In this document: piece by piece, positions 22,553-33,269 of the stretch
How positions within the stretch are numbered: the first letter of the stretch is position 1
Layout: each line of letters starts with the position of its first letter
Assembly (NCBI GenBank): GCA_900660155.1
Contig: CABFPE010000079.1
Span: forward strand, 550,110-614,109
Source of the DNA: Hofstenia miamia
Taxonomy: Eukaryota > Xenacoelomorpha > Acoela > Hofsteniidae
Direction: 5' to 3'
DNA length: 64,000 nt
Notes under the pieces: model-generated
What the model was told of the DNA's origin: nothing
The model's input: only the letters and a program-made list of their open reading frames with translations
Databases searched by the model: none
Position numbers and translations under genes: made by a program

Positions 22553-23524
22553 TTAAATAATTGCACAAGGTGGTAACTGCTTAACTACTAGTGTCATACT
22601 TTTTATACCTATAGCTAGTTTTCTAACTGTTATGTTAATGTGAGTGTTGAACTTTAACTTTGAGTCAATGGTTACGCCTAAGTACTTGAAAGTGTCTACA
22701 ATAGGTACATTAACAGTATTAATTTTCAAAGTCATTTTGGAAACATCGTAGTTATTTTTATTGGGCTGCAAAATACAAAATTCCGTCTTAGCTTCATTAA
22801 TTATCAACTTATGCATTGAAAAATATTTTGACAATTTGTTGCAATTGAATTCTATTGATTCCACTGCTGAGTGCAATGATGTATTATCGCTGAAGATGCA
22901 GGTGTCATCGGCATATTGAATTAGATTGCAATTGGTTATTGACTGCATGTCATTTACATAAATACTAAAAAGAAGAGGACCTAGAATCGTTCCTTGAGGC
23001 ACCCCATTGTAAACCGGTAACCAATCAGAAAAAATATCGTTTAATTTAACTCTCTGGAATCTTTGGTTAAGGTAACTAGTTATCAATTGCTTACTATTAC
23101 AAGAAAATCCTAAGTAAGATAGTTTTTCAATAAGTATTTTGTGATTAATCGAATCAAAGGCTTTTGAGAGATCTAAACAAGCTATAGCTACAAATTTATT
23201 AGAATCGAGGGATGCTCTCCATTTTTCAGTAGCATGTAATAGTGCATCAGTTGTTGAAAAATTTTTGCGAAATCCAAATTGGGTGTTCGATAATAAATTA
23301 TACTTATTAAAATGTTCAATTATTTGGTTATGCAATAATCTTTCGAATATTTTACTTATTGGAGAAGTAATTGAAATTGGTCGATAATTAGTGGCAATTG
23401 AAGGATCGTTTTTCTTAAAAATAGGAGTAATGTGAGCAAGTTTTAGATAATCTGGGAAGTGATTGCATTTTATAGATTCATTAAAGATGAAATTTAAAGG
23501 ACTTGCAATGATATCTGCAGTCAT
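22553..23524 (-). CDS. LINE family B reverse transcriptase (open segment)
   Basis: Open for 323 codons. Fingers ITPIFKKND and NYRPISITSPISKIFERLL; NTQFGFRKNFSTTDALL; palm IACLDLSKAFDSINHKIL; VYNGVPQGTILGPLLFSI; catalytic LIQYADDTCIFS; thumb DTFKYLGVTIDSKLKFNTHI. All RT motifs, including both palm Asp positions, are present. It is followed after one in-frame TAA by the C-terminal segment 22534-22043 (SHLNYANILFTDL, then TWNSLPKEIKSIEKLKPFKK), in the same frame. The frame before 23524 continues towards the linker. Confidence 0.9.
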   Translation of the reverse strand: MTADIIASPLNFIFNESIKCNHFPDYLKLAHITPIFKKNDPSIATNYRPISITSPISKIFERLLHNQIIEHFNKYNLLSNTQFGFRKNFSTTDALLHATEKWRASLDSNKFVAIACLDLSKAFDSINHKILIEKLSYLGFSCNSKQLITSYLNQRFQRVKLNDIFSDWLPVYNGVPQGTILGPLLFSIYVNDMQSITNCNLIQYADDTCIFSDNTSLHSAVESIEFNCNKLSKYFSMHKLIINEAKTEFCILQPNKNNYDVSKMTLKINTVNVPIVDTFKYLGVTIDSKLKFNTHINITVRKLAIGIKSMTLVVKQLPPCAII

Positions 23525-23666
23525 TTTAAGAGCCCAAGAGGGGATATTTGAGGGACCACTTGATTTGTTGGACTTAAGCTTAAGAATCGATTTAATAATT
23601 TCATAGGTAGTTGAGAATCGGAAATAAAATTCAGGTGTAAAGATTTTGTGTGAGAGGTTTTTGTAT

Positions 23667-24143
23667 TTAATAAGGGGGGCCGTTGTAATTTCCTAAGTTG
23701 ACAAAAGTCTTGTTTAATTCATTAGAAATTTCTAAATTGTCGGTTAGATTATTTCCATTTTGATCTTTAATCACATCAATTAAGTTTGATTTAGATTGCT
23801 TATAATTTGTGATTTCTTTTATTAGTTTCCATTTTGACTTTTCATTTGGAAGACGCGTATACTCATTTTTGATAAATTCATTGAATGCCCTACGAGATGC
23901 AATATTCGAGGCATTTCTGGCCTTTTTATAGGCAGCAAAGTTCTTGTTAGTTCGAGAATTTATAAAATGTTTATATGCTTTGTTCTTTTCGCGAATTAAA
24001 GCTTTACAAGTGTCAGATATCCAGGGTTTGTTAGAAAAAGTATTGTTTGCTTTGGATTTGGTTGTGGATTTAACCATTATTTTCCTTTCAGGGCAAAATC
24101 TGTTGAGGTAAAATTCAAAAATGTCTGAGAAATTTTTTAGCAT
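23667..24143 (-). CDS. LINE family B linker between endonuclease and RT
   Basis: Basic segment: MLKNFSDIFEFYLNRFCPER, then KPWISDTCKALIREKNKAYK (motif PW.....K.L...KN..Y) and SKWKLIKEITNYKQSKSNL. These are standard for the endonuclease-RT linker of this LINE group. The frame is open upstream to about 24395. It ends where a homopolymer shift separates it from the RT. Confidence 0.82.
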   Translation of the reverse strand: MLKNFSDIFEFYLNRFCPERKIMVKSTTKSKANNTFSNKPWISDTCKALIREKNKAYKHFINSRTNKNFAAYKKARNASNIASRRAFNEFIKNEYTRLPNEKSKWKLIKEITNYKQSKSNLIDVIKDQNGNNLTDNLEISNELNKTFVNLGNYNGPPY

Positions 24144-24400
24144 TTCATTTATATTTGATGCAGAATATACAGGAAACCAATTTTCTGATGAGAGGGATGA
24201 TTTAAAATTATTAATATTTTCAATACACTTTTCACGAGTTTTAATCCATTTCGTGGTAATTTTTGGGGTTGAGTGAGAAGACTTTTGAAATTTAATAGAT
24301 GCAAAACAGTGATCCGAGAATGGGCATTCAGAAGAGGTGTACTGGAAGTGTGTATTATTGTTTTCAGCTAATGCAATGTAGTCAATTATGTTGAGAACTG

Positions 24401-25269
24401 GAATAACTTGCCATTTGGAAAACTAGATAATCTGGATAAGCTTTAGAAAAATAGGAATTAGATTAATTCTCATTTTCCCCAAAAGTAGCAATAAGGCTTG
24501 GTCAGGATATACATTCTATAATAGGCTTAACTAGCAACAATTTGAAAAAATTGTAAATATATTGCAAATATCACTTTCTGTAAATGAAAACTATTGTTTT
24601 GTGCAATTGTACTTTTTGACATTGTTATTGCAGTTCTTATTTTATTAGTTCTTGTGGTTTAGTTGATTTGCTTGCATGCAATGCTGGAACAATAATAGAA
24701 TATTTCTATTTCTCCTTCCTCTTCTTCATTTTAGAAAGGCAATTCACTACAATTTTAAACCGGCGTTTATTAAAATTAAAAAACCGGTTTAATCCAATAC
24801 CTGTCAAATGAATTCAAGTCAAATAGTAAGGCCGAAAAATGTATGAACATCTTGGTGTGTGTTGACAAGAGTAGAAGAAAATGGACAAAAATCTGTCTTC
24901 AGAAAGCGTCAAGAAAAGAAATATAATACAAAATAAAACATAAAAAAAGAATGAATATTTTCAAATATTAATAATAATTAACTTGGACTATTGTGATTTT
25001 AGTTCTTATTAATAGAATAATCTGGATTATAAGATTTAAAACCTCGCCATTTCAGTCTATTTGTATTATAGATATAAATTTTCCAATTACACCGATTACA
25101 CTTGCATTTTCAGCGATAATTCATCAATTAATCCATAGAATTGAATTGTAACAAATTGTCAAAATATTTTTGCATGCACAAGTTAAATATTAATTAAGCC
25201 AAGAGAGAATTTTATATTTTTCAGCCCAATAAAAGCAATTACGATGTTTCTGCAGTGACTTAAATGTAA
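24401..25269. other. Unassigned stretch between LINE copies
   Basis: AT-rich; no open frame or repeat family recognised. Confidence 0.4.
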
Positions 25270-25985
25270 ATAATATTAATGTTCCTATCGTAGACACTTT
25301 CAAGTATTTAGGAGTAACTATTGACTCAAAGTTAAAATTCAACTCTTCTATCAATTTAATAAATAGAAAACTAGCTATAGGTATTAAAAGTATGACACTA
25401 GTGGTTAGTGTGCAATAATTCAATACTTCCATGCATTAATTATGAGCCACCTTAATTAAGCAAACATTTTATTTACTGACCTAAGCGATGTTCTTTATTA
25501 AAAACTTGATATTCAATTAAAGTGGGCATTAAATATCTCGACGAAAAAATCATCGAATACTAAGCAATATATTTCTAGGTCAATTCTTTTTCCGATACAA
25601 CTCATCATTTTGAATAATCTGCTGACATTCAGATAATCTACTACTTTAGTGTGATTACAATGAAGCTATTTACTCATAAACAGAATTCAGATCAAAACTT
25701 GTTAAATGTGTTACCTATAAGAAAATCATTTTAAAGAAATCCTTCAGTGATGTCGCCATTCGAACCTGGAATTCGTTACCCAAATAAATTAAAAACATTT
25801 AAAGAATGAAATCTTTTAAAAAGGATTTACAAATCTTTAAGCAGAAATATATATAAATCATGGCTAGAATATAAATTTTAAAGTAATGATTATACTACTA
25901 TAACTCGTTATTAAAATAGTACTATAGTAATTTATCCATAGCCTGGAAGAGTTCTTTTGTAATTTATTTGATTTGTATTTAAGTT
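25270..25985 (+). mobile_element. LINE family B 3' portion, degraded copy
   Basis: Plus-strand copy of the RT thumb, C-terminus and 3' UTR. VPIVDTFKYLGVTIDSKLKF and RKLAIGIKSMTLVV match the minus-strand family B copy almost exactly; later text (GAGCCACCTTAATTA, TGGAATTCGTTACCC) matches with many more changes. It ends around TTATCCATAGCCTGGAAGAG without a clear tail. Confidence 0.8.
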
Positions 25986-25992
25986 TAAGATT

Positions 25993-26673
25993 AATGGTTA
26001 ACGCACATGTTCCTTATTGTTGCTAAACAAAATTAAACAAAATTAATTACAATCATTAATTGCACTTCTAATCAAACCGGTCCTAACGTAGACCAAACCA
26101 GGACGTAGTCCGAACCAGGACGTAGCTTTGTCATTTGGGTTTGTAGAAAGAATTACTCTTTGAAAAAATATTTGATATGGCTAAGAGTAATTCACAAACT
26201 AAAATTTCCAAAGTGAGTTTAATAAATTTGGTAGAATATAATAGTAGGAAAACGAACATCGCCAGATCGGCCCCTTGTCGTTTAGGAAACCAATGTCTCA
26301 TAAAAACAAAAAGTTTGACGGAGCAGGCCAAAATTTGAAAACAATGTGTTTTATGGAGTAAACTCTATTGTTCAAGGCAGCTGTTTAGATTAGTTTCAAT
26401 CGAAACTCGGTTTGAAAATGGCAAAGATTTCATCAAGACAAACAAAATGTTTTTGTTATATATGGGAAAATTAAATTCTTTACTATGCATTAGTTGTCAT
26501 ATGCGAAAAAAAACAGCTACATGTAGCACACCTTTCAATATATTCGTAGCTATTGTCTGCTTAGATCTTTCTAAAGCTTTCGATTCTATTGATTATAGCA
26601 TATTAATAAAAATATTATTCTATATGGTATTTCCAGGAATAGCAGAAATTTTTATTAATTACCTTTTTGAAAC
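25993..26673 (+). mobile_element. LINE 5' region joined to RT fragment, cut by assembly gap
   Basis: The first ~560 bp (GGTTAACGCACATGTTCC onward) are the reverse complement, with divergence, of 36040-36612. Both copies then switch at the same place into RT sequence (FNIFVAIVCLDLSKAFDSI here). A shared junction suggests an internally deleted LINE derivative that propagated, or a duplicated segment. The copy runs into the 1000-N gap. Confidence 0.6.
26177..26338 (+). CDS. Small open frame, 53 codons, in LINE 5' region
   Basis: Reads MAKSNSQTKISKVSLINLVE, then SRKTNIARSAPCRLGNQCLI, ending TGA. The inverted copy at 36290-36440 keeps the start MAKINSQTKISKVSLIN but then diverges by a frameshift. 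It may be the beginning of an ORF1. No known domain was recognised; coding status is uncertain. Confidence 0.35.
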   Translation: MAKSNSQTKISKVSLINLVEYNSRKTNIARSAPCRLGNQCLIKTKSLTEQAKI

Positions 26674-27673
26674 NNNNNNNNNNNNNNNNNNNNNNNNNNN
26701 NNNNNNNNNNNNNNNNNNNNNNNNNNNNNNNNNNNNNNNNNNNNNNNNNNNNNNNNNNNNNNNNNNNNNNNNNNNNNNNNNNNNNNNNNNNNNNNNNNNN
26801 NNNNNNNNNNNNNNNNNNNNNNNNNNNNNNNNNNNNNNNNNNNNNNNNNNNNNNNNNNNNNNNNNNNNNNNNNNNNNNNNNNNNNNNNNNNNNNNNNNNN
26901 NNNNNNNNNNNNNNNNNNNNNNNNNNNNNNNNNNNNNNNNNNNNNNNNNNNNNNNNNNNNNNNNNNNNNNNNNNNNNNNNNNNNNNNNNNNNNNNNNNNN
27001 NNNNNNNNNNNNNNNNNNNNNNNNNNNNNNNNNNNNNNNNNNNNNNNNNNNNNNNNNNNNNNNNNNNNNNNNNNNNNNNNNNNNNNNNNNNNNNNNNNNN
27101 NNNNNNNNNNNNNNNNNNNNNNNNNNNNNNNNNNNNNNNNNNNNNNNNNNNNNNNNNNNNNNNNNNNNNNNNNNNNNNNNNNNNNNNNNNNNNNNNNNNN
27201 NNNNNNNNNNNNNNNNNNNNNNNNNNNNNNNNNNNNNNNNNNNNNNNNNNNNNNNNNNNNNNNNNNNNNNNNNNNNNNNNNNNNNNNNNNNNNNNNNNNN
27301 NNNNNNNNNNNNNNNNNNNNNNNNNNNNNNNNNNNNNNNNNNNNNNNNNNNNNNNNNNNNNNNNNNNNNNNNNNNNNNNNNNNNNNNNNNNNNNNNNNNN
27401 NNNNNNNNNNNNNNNNNNNNNNNNNNNNNNNNNNNNNNNNNNNNNNNNNNNNNNNNNNNNNNNNNNNNNNNNNNNNNNNNNNNNNNNNNNNNNNNNNNNN
27501 NNNNNNNNNNNNNNNNNNNNNNNNNNNNNNNNNNNNNNNNNNNNNNNNNNNNNNNNNNNNNNNNNNNNNNNNNNNNNNNNNNNNNNNNNNNNNNNNNNNN
27601 NNNNNNNNNNNNNNNNNNNNNNNNNNNNNNNNNNNNNNNNNNNNNNNNNNNNNNNNNNNNNNNNNNNNNNNNN
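26674..27673. other. Assembly gap (1000 N)
   Basis: Exactly 1000 undetermined bases, a conventional scaffold gap size. Open frames drawn across it are meaningless. Confidence 0.99.
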
Positions 27674-30180
27674 TTTTAATTCATTATCTATTTCCACTCC
27701 TAAATAGCTGACTGAATCACTTTGCTTTATTGGCTTATTATTTATTTTTAGTTCTATATCACTTATTAGATTTCTTTGTGCCTTCGGTGAAAAAATTATA
27801 AATTGAGTTTTTTCAATATTTAGTATTAGTTGATTATTAGTAAAATAATTGTTTAATTTTTCTATATCTTTTTGGAGGTTTTTTGTAGCATCAAAAGCAT
27901 TTTTTGCGGTACTTATTAGACATGTGTCGTCGCCATATTGGTAAATGTCGCTGTGTTTAACATGTTTTATTATATCATTTACAAAAATTGCAAATGAAAT
28001 AGATCCACGTACAGTACCTTGGGGCTCCCCACGGTCAGTCATAACATAACTTGATTTTTTACTGTTTAATATTACACGTTGCTGTCTATTTTTTAAGAAG
28101 TTCATGATTAAATTAATTGAGTTAACACCAAAATTATAATTTATAAGCTTGTCTTGCAAGATATCGAAATTCATTGAATTGAATGCCTTACTTAAATCTA
28201 GTAATGCTACACAACTGCAGTTATTATGAGATATATTAGACTTAATTTGTTGCGTGATTGATAAAATTGGGTCCTGGGTGCTATGCCTAGCACGAAAACC
28301 AAATTGATTATTCGATAAGGATGTTTTCAGATTTTAGGAATTNAAGTTCATGATTAAATTAATTGAGTTAACACCAAAATTATAATTTATAAGCTTGTCT
28401 TGCAAGATATCGAAATTCATTGAATTGAATGCCTTACTTAAATCTAGTAATGCTACACAACTGCAGTTATTATGAGATATATTAGACTTAATTTGTTGCG
28501 TGATCGATAAAATTGCGTCCAGGATGCTATGCCCAGCACGAAAACCAAATTGCTTATTCGGTAGGATTTTTTCAGATTTTGGAATGCGTTTATTTGAATC
28601 ATACAACAGTTTTTCAAAGAGTTTGCGTTTAGGTTGTCACGTTTTTTACATATAGGTGTTATATCTGATTTTTTGTAAGTAAGTCTGGAAATTCACCATC
28701 AATAATACATTGATTAAATGCGATTAATCATTGTCCTAAAAAAATAGGAAAAAAACGTTTAATAATAAAAAATGGGAGATTATAAGAAGCGGTTGATTTG
28801 TCGGTATCAAGACTTTTAACAATGTTTTCTATTTCATTGATTGTAGCAAGTCCAAAGGAAAATTGTTTTGAGTGTTTGAGATTATAATCATTTACAAAAA
28901 TTGCAATTAAAATAGGGCCAAGTACAGTACCTTGGGGCACCCCACGGTCAGTCGTAACATAACTTGATTTTTTACCGTTTAATACTACACGCTGCTGTCT
29001 ATTTTTTAAGAAGTTCATGATTAAATTAATTGAGTTAACACAAAATTATAATGTATAAGCTTGTGTTGCAAGATATCGAAATTCATTGAATTGAATGCCT
29101 TACTTAAATCTAGTAATGCTACACAACTGCAGTTATTATGAGATATATTAGACTTAATTTGTTGCGTGATCGATAAAATTGCGTCCAGGATGCTATGCCC
29201 AGCACGAAAACCAAATTGCTTATTCGGTAGGATTTTTTCAGATTTTGGAATGCGTTTATTTGAATCATACAACAGTTTTTCAAAGAGTTTGCGTTTAGGT
29301 TGTCACGTTTTTTACATATAGGTGTTATATCTGATTTTTTGTAAGTAAGTCTGGAAATTCACCATCAATAATACATTGATTAAATGCGATTAATCATTGT
29401 CCTAAAAAAATAGGAAAAAAACGTTTAATAATAAAAAATGGGAGATTATAAGAAGCGGTTGATTTGTCGGTATCAAGACTTTTAACAATGTTTTCTATTT
29501 CATTGATTGTAGCAAGTCCAAAGGAAAATTGTTTTGAGTGTTTGAGATTATAAGAATTTTGTTTTTTCTTATAAGATGAGTTTTGTCTGTAACGGTAGTA
29601 TTATTGATGTTTAATTCATTTATTTTGGATGAAAGACCTTTAGATTTTCCGATAAATTTATGGATGTATCGCCATTTTTCTCGAGTAGAATTTAATTGGT
29701 TAAAGAATTTTTGCCGAGCTTTAGTTAAATTTTTTGTTTTTAATTGCTTAATTACTTTCTTTGATTTTTAGTAATTGGTCCAATTAGTCTTTATCGACTC
29801 GGATTTTGCAAGATCAAATAATTCTCATTTAATTGATACTAGTTCATGGACTTGATTATCGTCGGTGTTTGAAAAAGGAAATTTAATTGCTTTAACCTTA
29901 ACCCGACGCTTCTTAATTGGGGCAATAGTGTTTAATGCTTTGTAGATTTCTTTTGCAATGTAATTAATCATTTTAGGTCCAGAATTTAATATGTAAGTAT
30001 AGTTAAATGGGGTGTTTTTTAAGGCCTTTTCCATTTTTTCATCTGAGTAAGATAAATAGTCTCTTGCATTTATGATTTTAAATTGCTTGCTTTTAGTAGT
30101 TTTGTTACTAATATATGTACACAGTGCATGATCAATTTTAGCTCCAATACTATTTTTAGCTTTTATAAATGAACTACCAA
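27674..30180 (-). mobile_element. LINE family C, partly tandemly duplicated
   Basis: Minus-strand non-LTR element. 30180-29825 reads the endonuclease end and linker (KIDHALCTYISN, MINYIAKEIYKALNTIAPIK). Then come RT pieces: TINEIENIVKSLDTDKST, NKQFGFRAGHSILDAILS, VALLDLSKAFNSMNFDIL, TDRGVPQGTVLGPILIAIF, and at 27975-27925 the box IYQYGDDTCLIS (YGDD in place of FADD/YADD) with thumb SVSYLGVEIDNELK at the gap. The region 28104-29556 contains the same RT segment three times. One junction is a single N at 28343 and the other a clean 667-bp tandem repeat. The 3' end is lost in the gap. Confidence 0.82.
28344..29553. repeat. 667-bp tandem duplication inside LINE family C
   Basis: AAGTTCATGATTAAATTAAT begins at 28344 and again at 29011. 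The units agree nearly perfectly up to TTTGAGATTATAA (28887 and 29553) apart from a few substitutions and a one-base deletion. The first unit continues into VNDY.. and PQGT text before the second starts, so the repeat junction joins separate parts of the RT. Confidence 0.85.
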
Positions 30181-30218
30181 ATTGTTGTCAATCACTTTGC
30201 TACATTTTTGCTGATGAT

Positions 30219-31082
30219 GTGAAGATTTCAAACAATAACTTTCAAGAATTAGTGGTTGATACTGAAAGAATTATAAAATGGGCTGCAACTAATAAAATGA
30301 AATTTAACTTCCACAAGTTTCATTTAATGAGTATCAATTCTTCATACATAGCGCATAAAATAGAAACTGAAAATCTTCAGATTGATACTTCCAAACATGT
30401 GAATGATTTAGGAGTTAATATATCGTATAATTTATCGTGGTCATATCATATTTTTCAGAGAATTAAAAAATCCAATATAACATTATTACAACTACGAAGA
30501 AATTTACCTTCAAGTCTACCATCGTCTACTAAATTTAAATTATTTAAATCGATTATCATGCCAAGTTTATTTTATGCCTCTCCTATTTGGTATGCAAACT
30601 CCACAGATATAGACAAACTTGAAAAATTTCAAAAAAAATGTTTAAGATGGATTAGTAATATGGCATACAAAAATGCTTTAATTTACTATAAACTCCTACC
30701 AGTTTCTTTATTTCTTCAATTAAAGGATGTCCATCAATTAATAGATATAATCCATGGAAGATATGATTTAATTAATATTTTAGACTATGTTTCATTTGAA
30801 TTCAAAAACAATCGAAAAACTAAAAGTCTACTATTTGTTATAAAGAAAACGAAGAAAAATACTAGTGATCATTGGTACTTTAATAGAATTTGCTGCATTG
30901 GGAATTATTTAATTCGGGAATACAATTTTGATTTCTTTGGAAATCCAAAAATTAGCAAAAAGAAAATGTACGATATTCTTTATGAATTTTTAGAAAATTC
31001 ATATGAAAGTAATGGATGTAAACGATTCTTTTTATGTTTATGCAGTAACTGCAAAAAATCATTTATTTTTTGTAAATATTAA
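30219..31082 (+). CDS. LINE family D RT thumb and C-terminal region, intact frame
   Basis: 287 open codons; the frame is also open upstream through FADDVK. Motifs: IIKWAATNKMKFNFHKFHLM (after the catalytic box, the usual W...N.M..N..K), HVNDLGVNISYNLSWSYHI (thumb motif LGV.I...L.W..H), PSLFYASPIWYANSTDIDKL (P.L.Y..P.W), EKFQKKCLRWISNM and a Cys-rich end CKRFFLCLCSNCKK. No stop or frameshift. Codon wobble is strongly AT, as elsewhere in the window. Confidence 0.85.
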   Translation: MKISNNNFQELVVDTERIIKWAATNKMKFNFHKFHLMSINSSYIAHKIETENLQIDTSKHVNDLGVNISYNLSWSYHIFQRIKKSNITLLQLRRNLPSSLPSSTKFKLFKSIIMPSLFYASPIWYANSTDIDKLEKFQKKCLRWISNMAYKNALIYYKLLPVSLFLQLKDVHQLIDIIHGRYDLINILDYVSFEFKNNRKTKSLLFVIKKTKKNTSDHWYFNRICCIGNYLIREYNFDFFGNPKISKKKMYDILYEFLENSYESNGCKRFFLCLCSNCKKSFIFCKY

Positions 31083-31142
31083 TAATGCTTTTTATATTTA
31101 TGTTATTCTATATTATTGTATACTTATCTACAGTTTAATAAA

Positions 31143-31193
<51 letters not shown>
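31143..31193 (+). repeat. (TAG)17 LINE tail
   Basis: Perfect trinucleotide repeat directly after TTTAATAAA at the 3' end of LINE family D. The other copy ends in interrupted CTA repeats at 34425-34449. Confidence 0.95.
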
Positions 31194-31878
31194 ATTCAAA
31201 CATTAAGAAATTTCAGAATTAGTAAAAAAGTNAAGAAATAGTTTCTGTTTGCATTAAGACTTTTAGCGTTAATATATATATATATATTTGAAGTTATCAG
31301 AATAGTTTTTTAATTTGAGTTCAATTTTTGTTTCACTTATCATTGGACCTAGATTTGTTTCTATGTCACCAGAAAGGATTAATTTTATAAGAAAAAAATA
31401 CATAATAAGTTGTTTATAAATCAATGTACTTAATTTGGTAGTAAACATGTAGTAATTGAGATAATAATAATAATAATAACATAATACTTGAAGAGATTTA
31501 AAGAAATCGAAAGCGCTCTTGCTATTTCATTCTATTTTTAAATGAATTCTTAGAATAGAGGCCAAAAACATTTGAATCATAATTTATGGTGTACCAAATA
31601 ACTGAAAGGCATCATTATTTTGCTGCGGAAGTACATGTATACGCTTAAGTTTTTTCGGTATATCACATCAGAAGAATTCCCAAAGAAAAGTTGTTTCTGA
31701 AGCAAGAGAACCTTATATACAAAATACGATGGTTAAGAATGAAAGATTCATTTGCTTATTTCCTTTTTGAATAAATAGGACCTTAAGTAAAGCTGAGGCT
31801 GACTGCTGCATTCTTAGGTTCCGTGAATTGTACCAATTCTTCAAAATGATTCAAATTTATACCGCTTCCCAACACAAT

Positions 31879-31930
<52 letters not shown>

Positions 31931-33260
31931 CAAACAAAATATTTGAGTAACCCTGAAAATTTGTTTGGAAAAGTACATTGTGAAAATTGTGAAATAATGC
32001 ATGATATGATGTGATTAGGAATAATGATATTAGGGAGAGAAAACAAGAATGGGTGTCTACCAATGCTTATCTGTGAACAGTGCACACAGTGCTTTGAAGG
32101 AAGTACAGCACAATGGGTCATAACACGGATGGGATAAGGGCTTTCCAGTGAGTCATTATTGCACACAATGGTCAGAAACACTGATCGCTGGCAGTATTCT
32201 CGTAACAATTACAATCGCTCTTTAAACGCATCCACAATTTTACACTTAACTCTGAATTGCAATTTCTACTTCGTCCGTAAATACTAGAACAGTTTTTTAA
32301 CTAACACTTTAATTTCCGTTATTCCATTTTCCTTCAGGACTGCCCAAATGTATTTGTGTTAGTAACCTAACCATCTGTAATAACCAAAATCCACAACATA
32401 GCCAACCCTTACGATAGTAGTTCTAACTGTAACATACTTACTAATCCATCCTAAGCAACAGTTAATCTTTAGCTATGTTTTAAGGAGTACTTCTTTTCTG
32501 ACAGGCTAGTCAACCTGTACACTATTTCCATGTTAATGTAAGATGCATAGCCCCTTATTTCTAATGATTACTTTGTATGAAAAATTAATATGTGTGTTTA
32601 CTTGATGGGTTCAAAGAATGACTTCATCTTCATTGTCATTCATGTTCAAAATCCTTAATCCTAATCTACTTCAAGCTGTCATATTTCATAAATTTATAAT
32701 ATTTCTTGGGGTGATATGAAAGCAACAGTCAAGAGCAGTAAATGAAACGATTTTTCATTGAATTGGATACAGTTCCTACAGAAACTTTGTATGAAAACCA
32801 TATAAAACCATATAAAAGATACCATTTTATCAGTAGAACTGGCAGCAGTTTATTTCCGTAAGATTGCATTTTTTATAATTCACTTAACCTAACAGCAAAT
32901 GTAATAAAATGATTAATCAATCATTATTTACTGACTATGATTTTATGAATGTGTATACAAATTGAGTAGATATGGCAGCAACTCATGTGCCAAAGGTTTT
33001 TCGCACAATAAAAATCATTATTTCGCAACGGTACAAAAAACACTAATAATTGTTTAAAAAATTTCATGCTTAGTGGTTTGCAGAAATCTAGCCTTTGTAC
33101 AATTGTAATATGATATTCCGAAGCTTCTTGTGAAATTCAATCGAACAGTTTGCATAAGTCTGTGAACTATATGGCCTATTTGGCCAAGATTCACAAAGCT
33201 CCAATTTTATGTATAGGTGCTGTGTTAGATTATTCCCAAATACTTTCAAGATTTATTGAT
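31194..33260. other. Unassigned stretch with microsatellites
   Basis: AT-rich with a single N at 31232, an (AAT)n run near 31461-31480 and a (TA)n run at about 31887-31923. Short frames at 31878-32208 show no domain. No element recognised. Confidence 0.5.
31887..31923. repeat. (TA)n microsatellite
   Basis: About 18 uninterrupted TA units. Confidence 0.95.
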
Positions 33261-33269
33261 GAAGCTTGG

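Larger units (their letters stand above)
21851..24400 (-). mobile_element. LINE family B, 5'-truncated but nearly intact downstream
   Basis: Minus-strand non-LTR element. From its 5' side: the end of the endonuclease (VLNIIDYIALAENN, then CPFSDHCFASIKF, the SDH motif) at 24395-24290, a basic linker to 23667, RT from about 23660 to 22553, a thumb/C-terminal region to 22043, ~190 bp of 3' UTR, and a (TCTTA)n tail at 21851-21876. Only two lesions interrupt the ~2.3-kb coding part: an in-frame TAA near 22555 and a frameshift near 23680 beside a run of six G. A solo 3' end (21258), a more damaged copy (25270) and internally deleted derivatives (35385-36612, possibly 25993-26673) are relatives in this window. 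Confidence 0.87.
30185..31193 (+). mobile_element. LINE family D, 5'-truncated, (TAG)17 tail
   Basis: Plus-strand copy starting abruptly in the RT catalytic box (SLCYIFADDVKIS) and running through the thumb and C-terminus to a stop at 31082, a ~60-bp 3' UTR, and 17 perfect TAG repeats at 31143-31193. It lies head-to-head against family C. A nearly identical copy is at 34425-35283 on the other strand. Confidence 0.88.

Noticed and set aside
26615-28174. Long open frames across 26447-28174
   Set aside because: They are open only because they cross the 1000-N gap; the real parts are LINE RT fragments on each side.
33165-33260. Plus-strand YMAYLAKIHKAPI resembling the PKIHK motif of Penelope-like RTs
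   Set aside because: The clear Penelope-like motifs next to it are on the minus strand in proper order; this one is probably coincidence.
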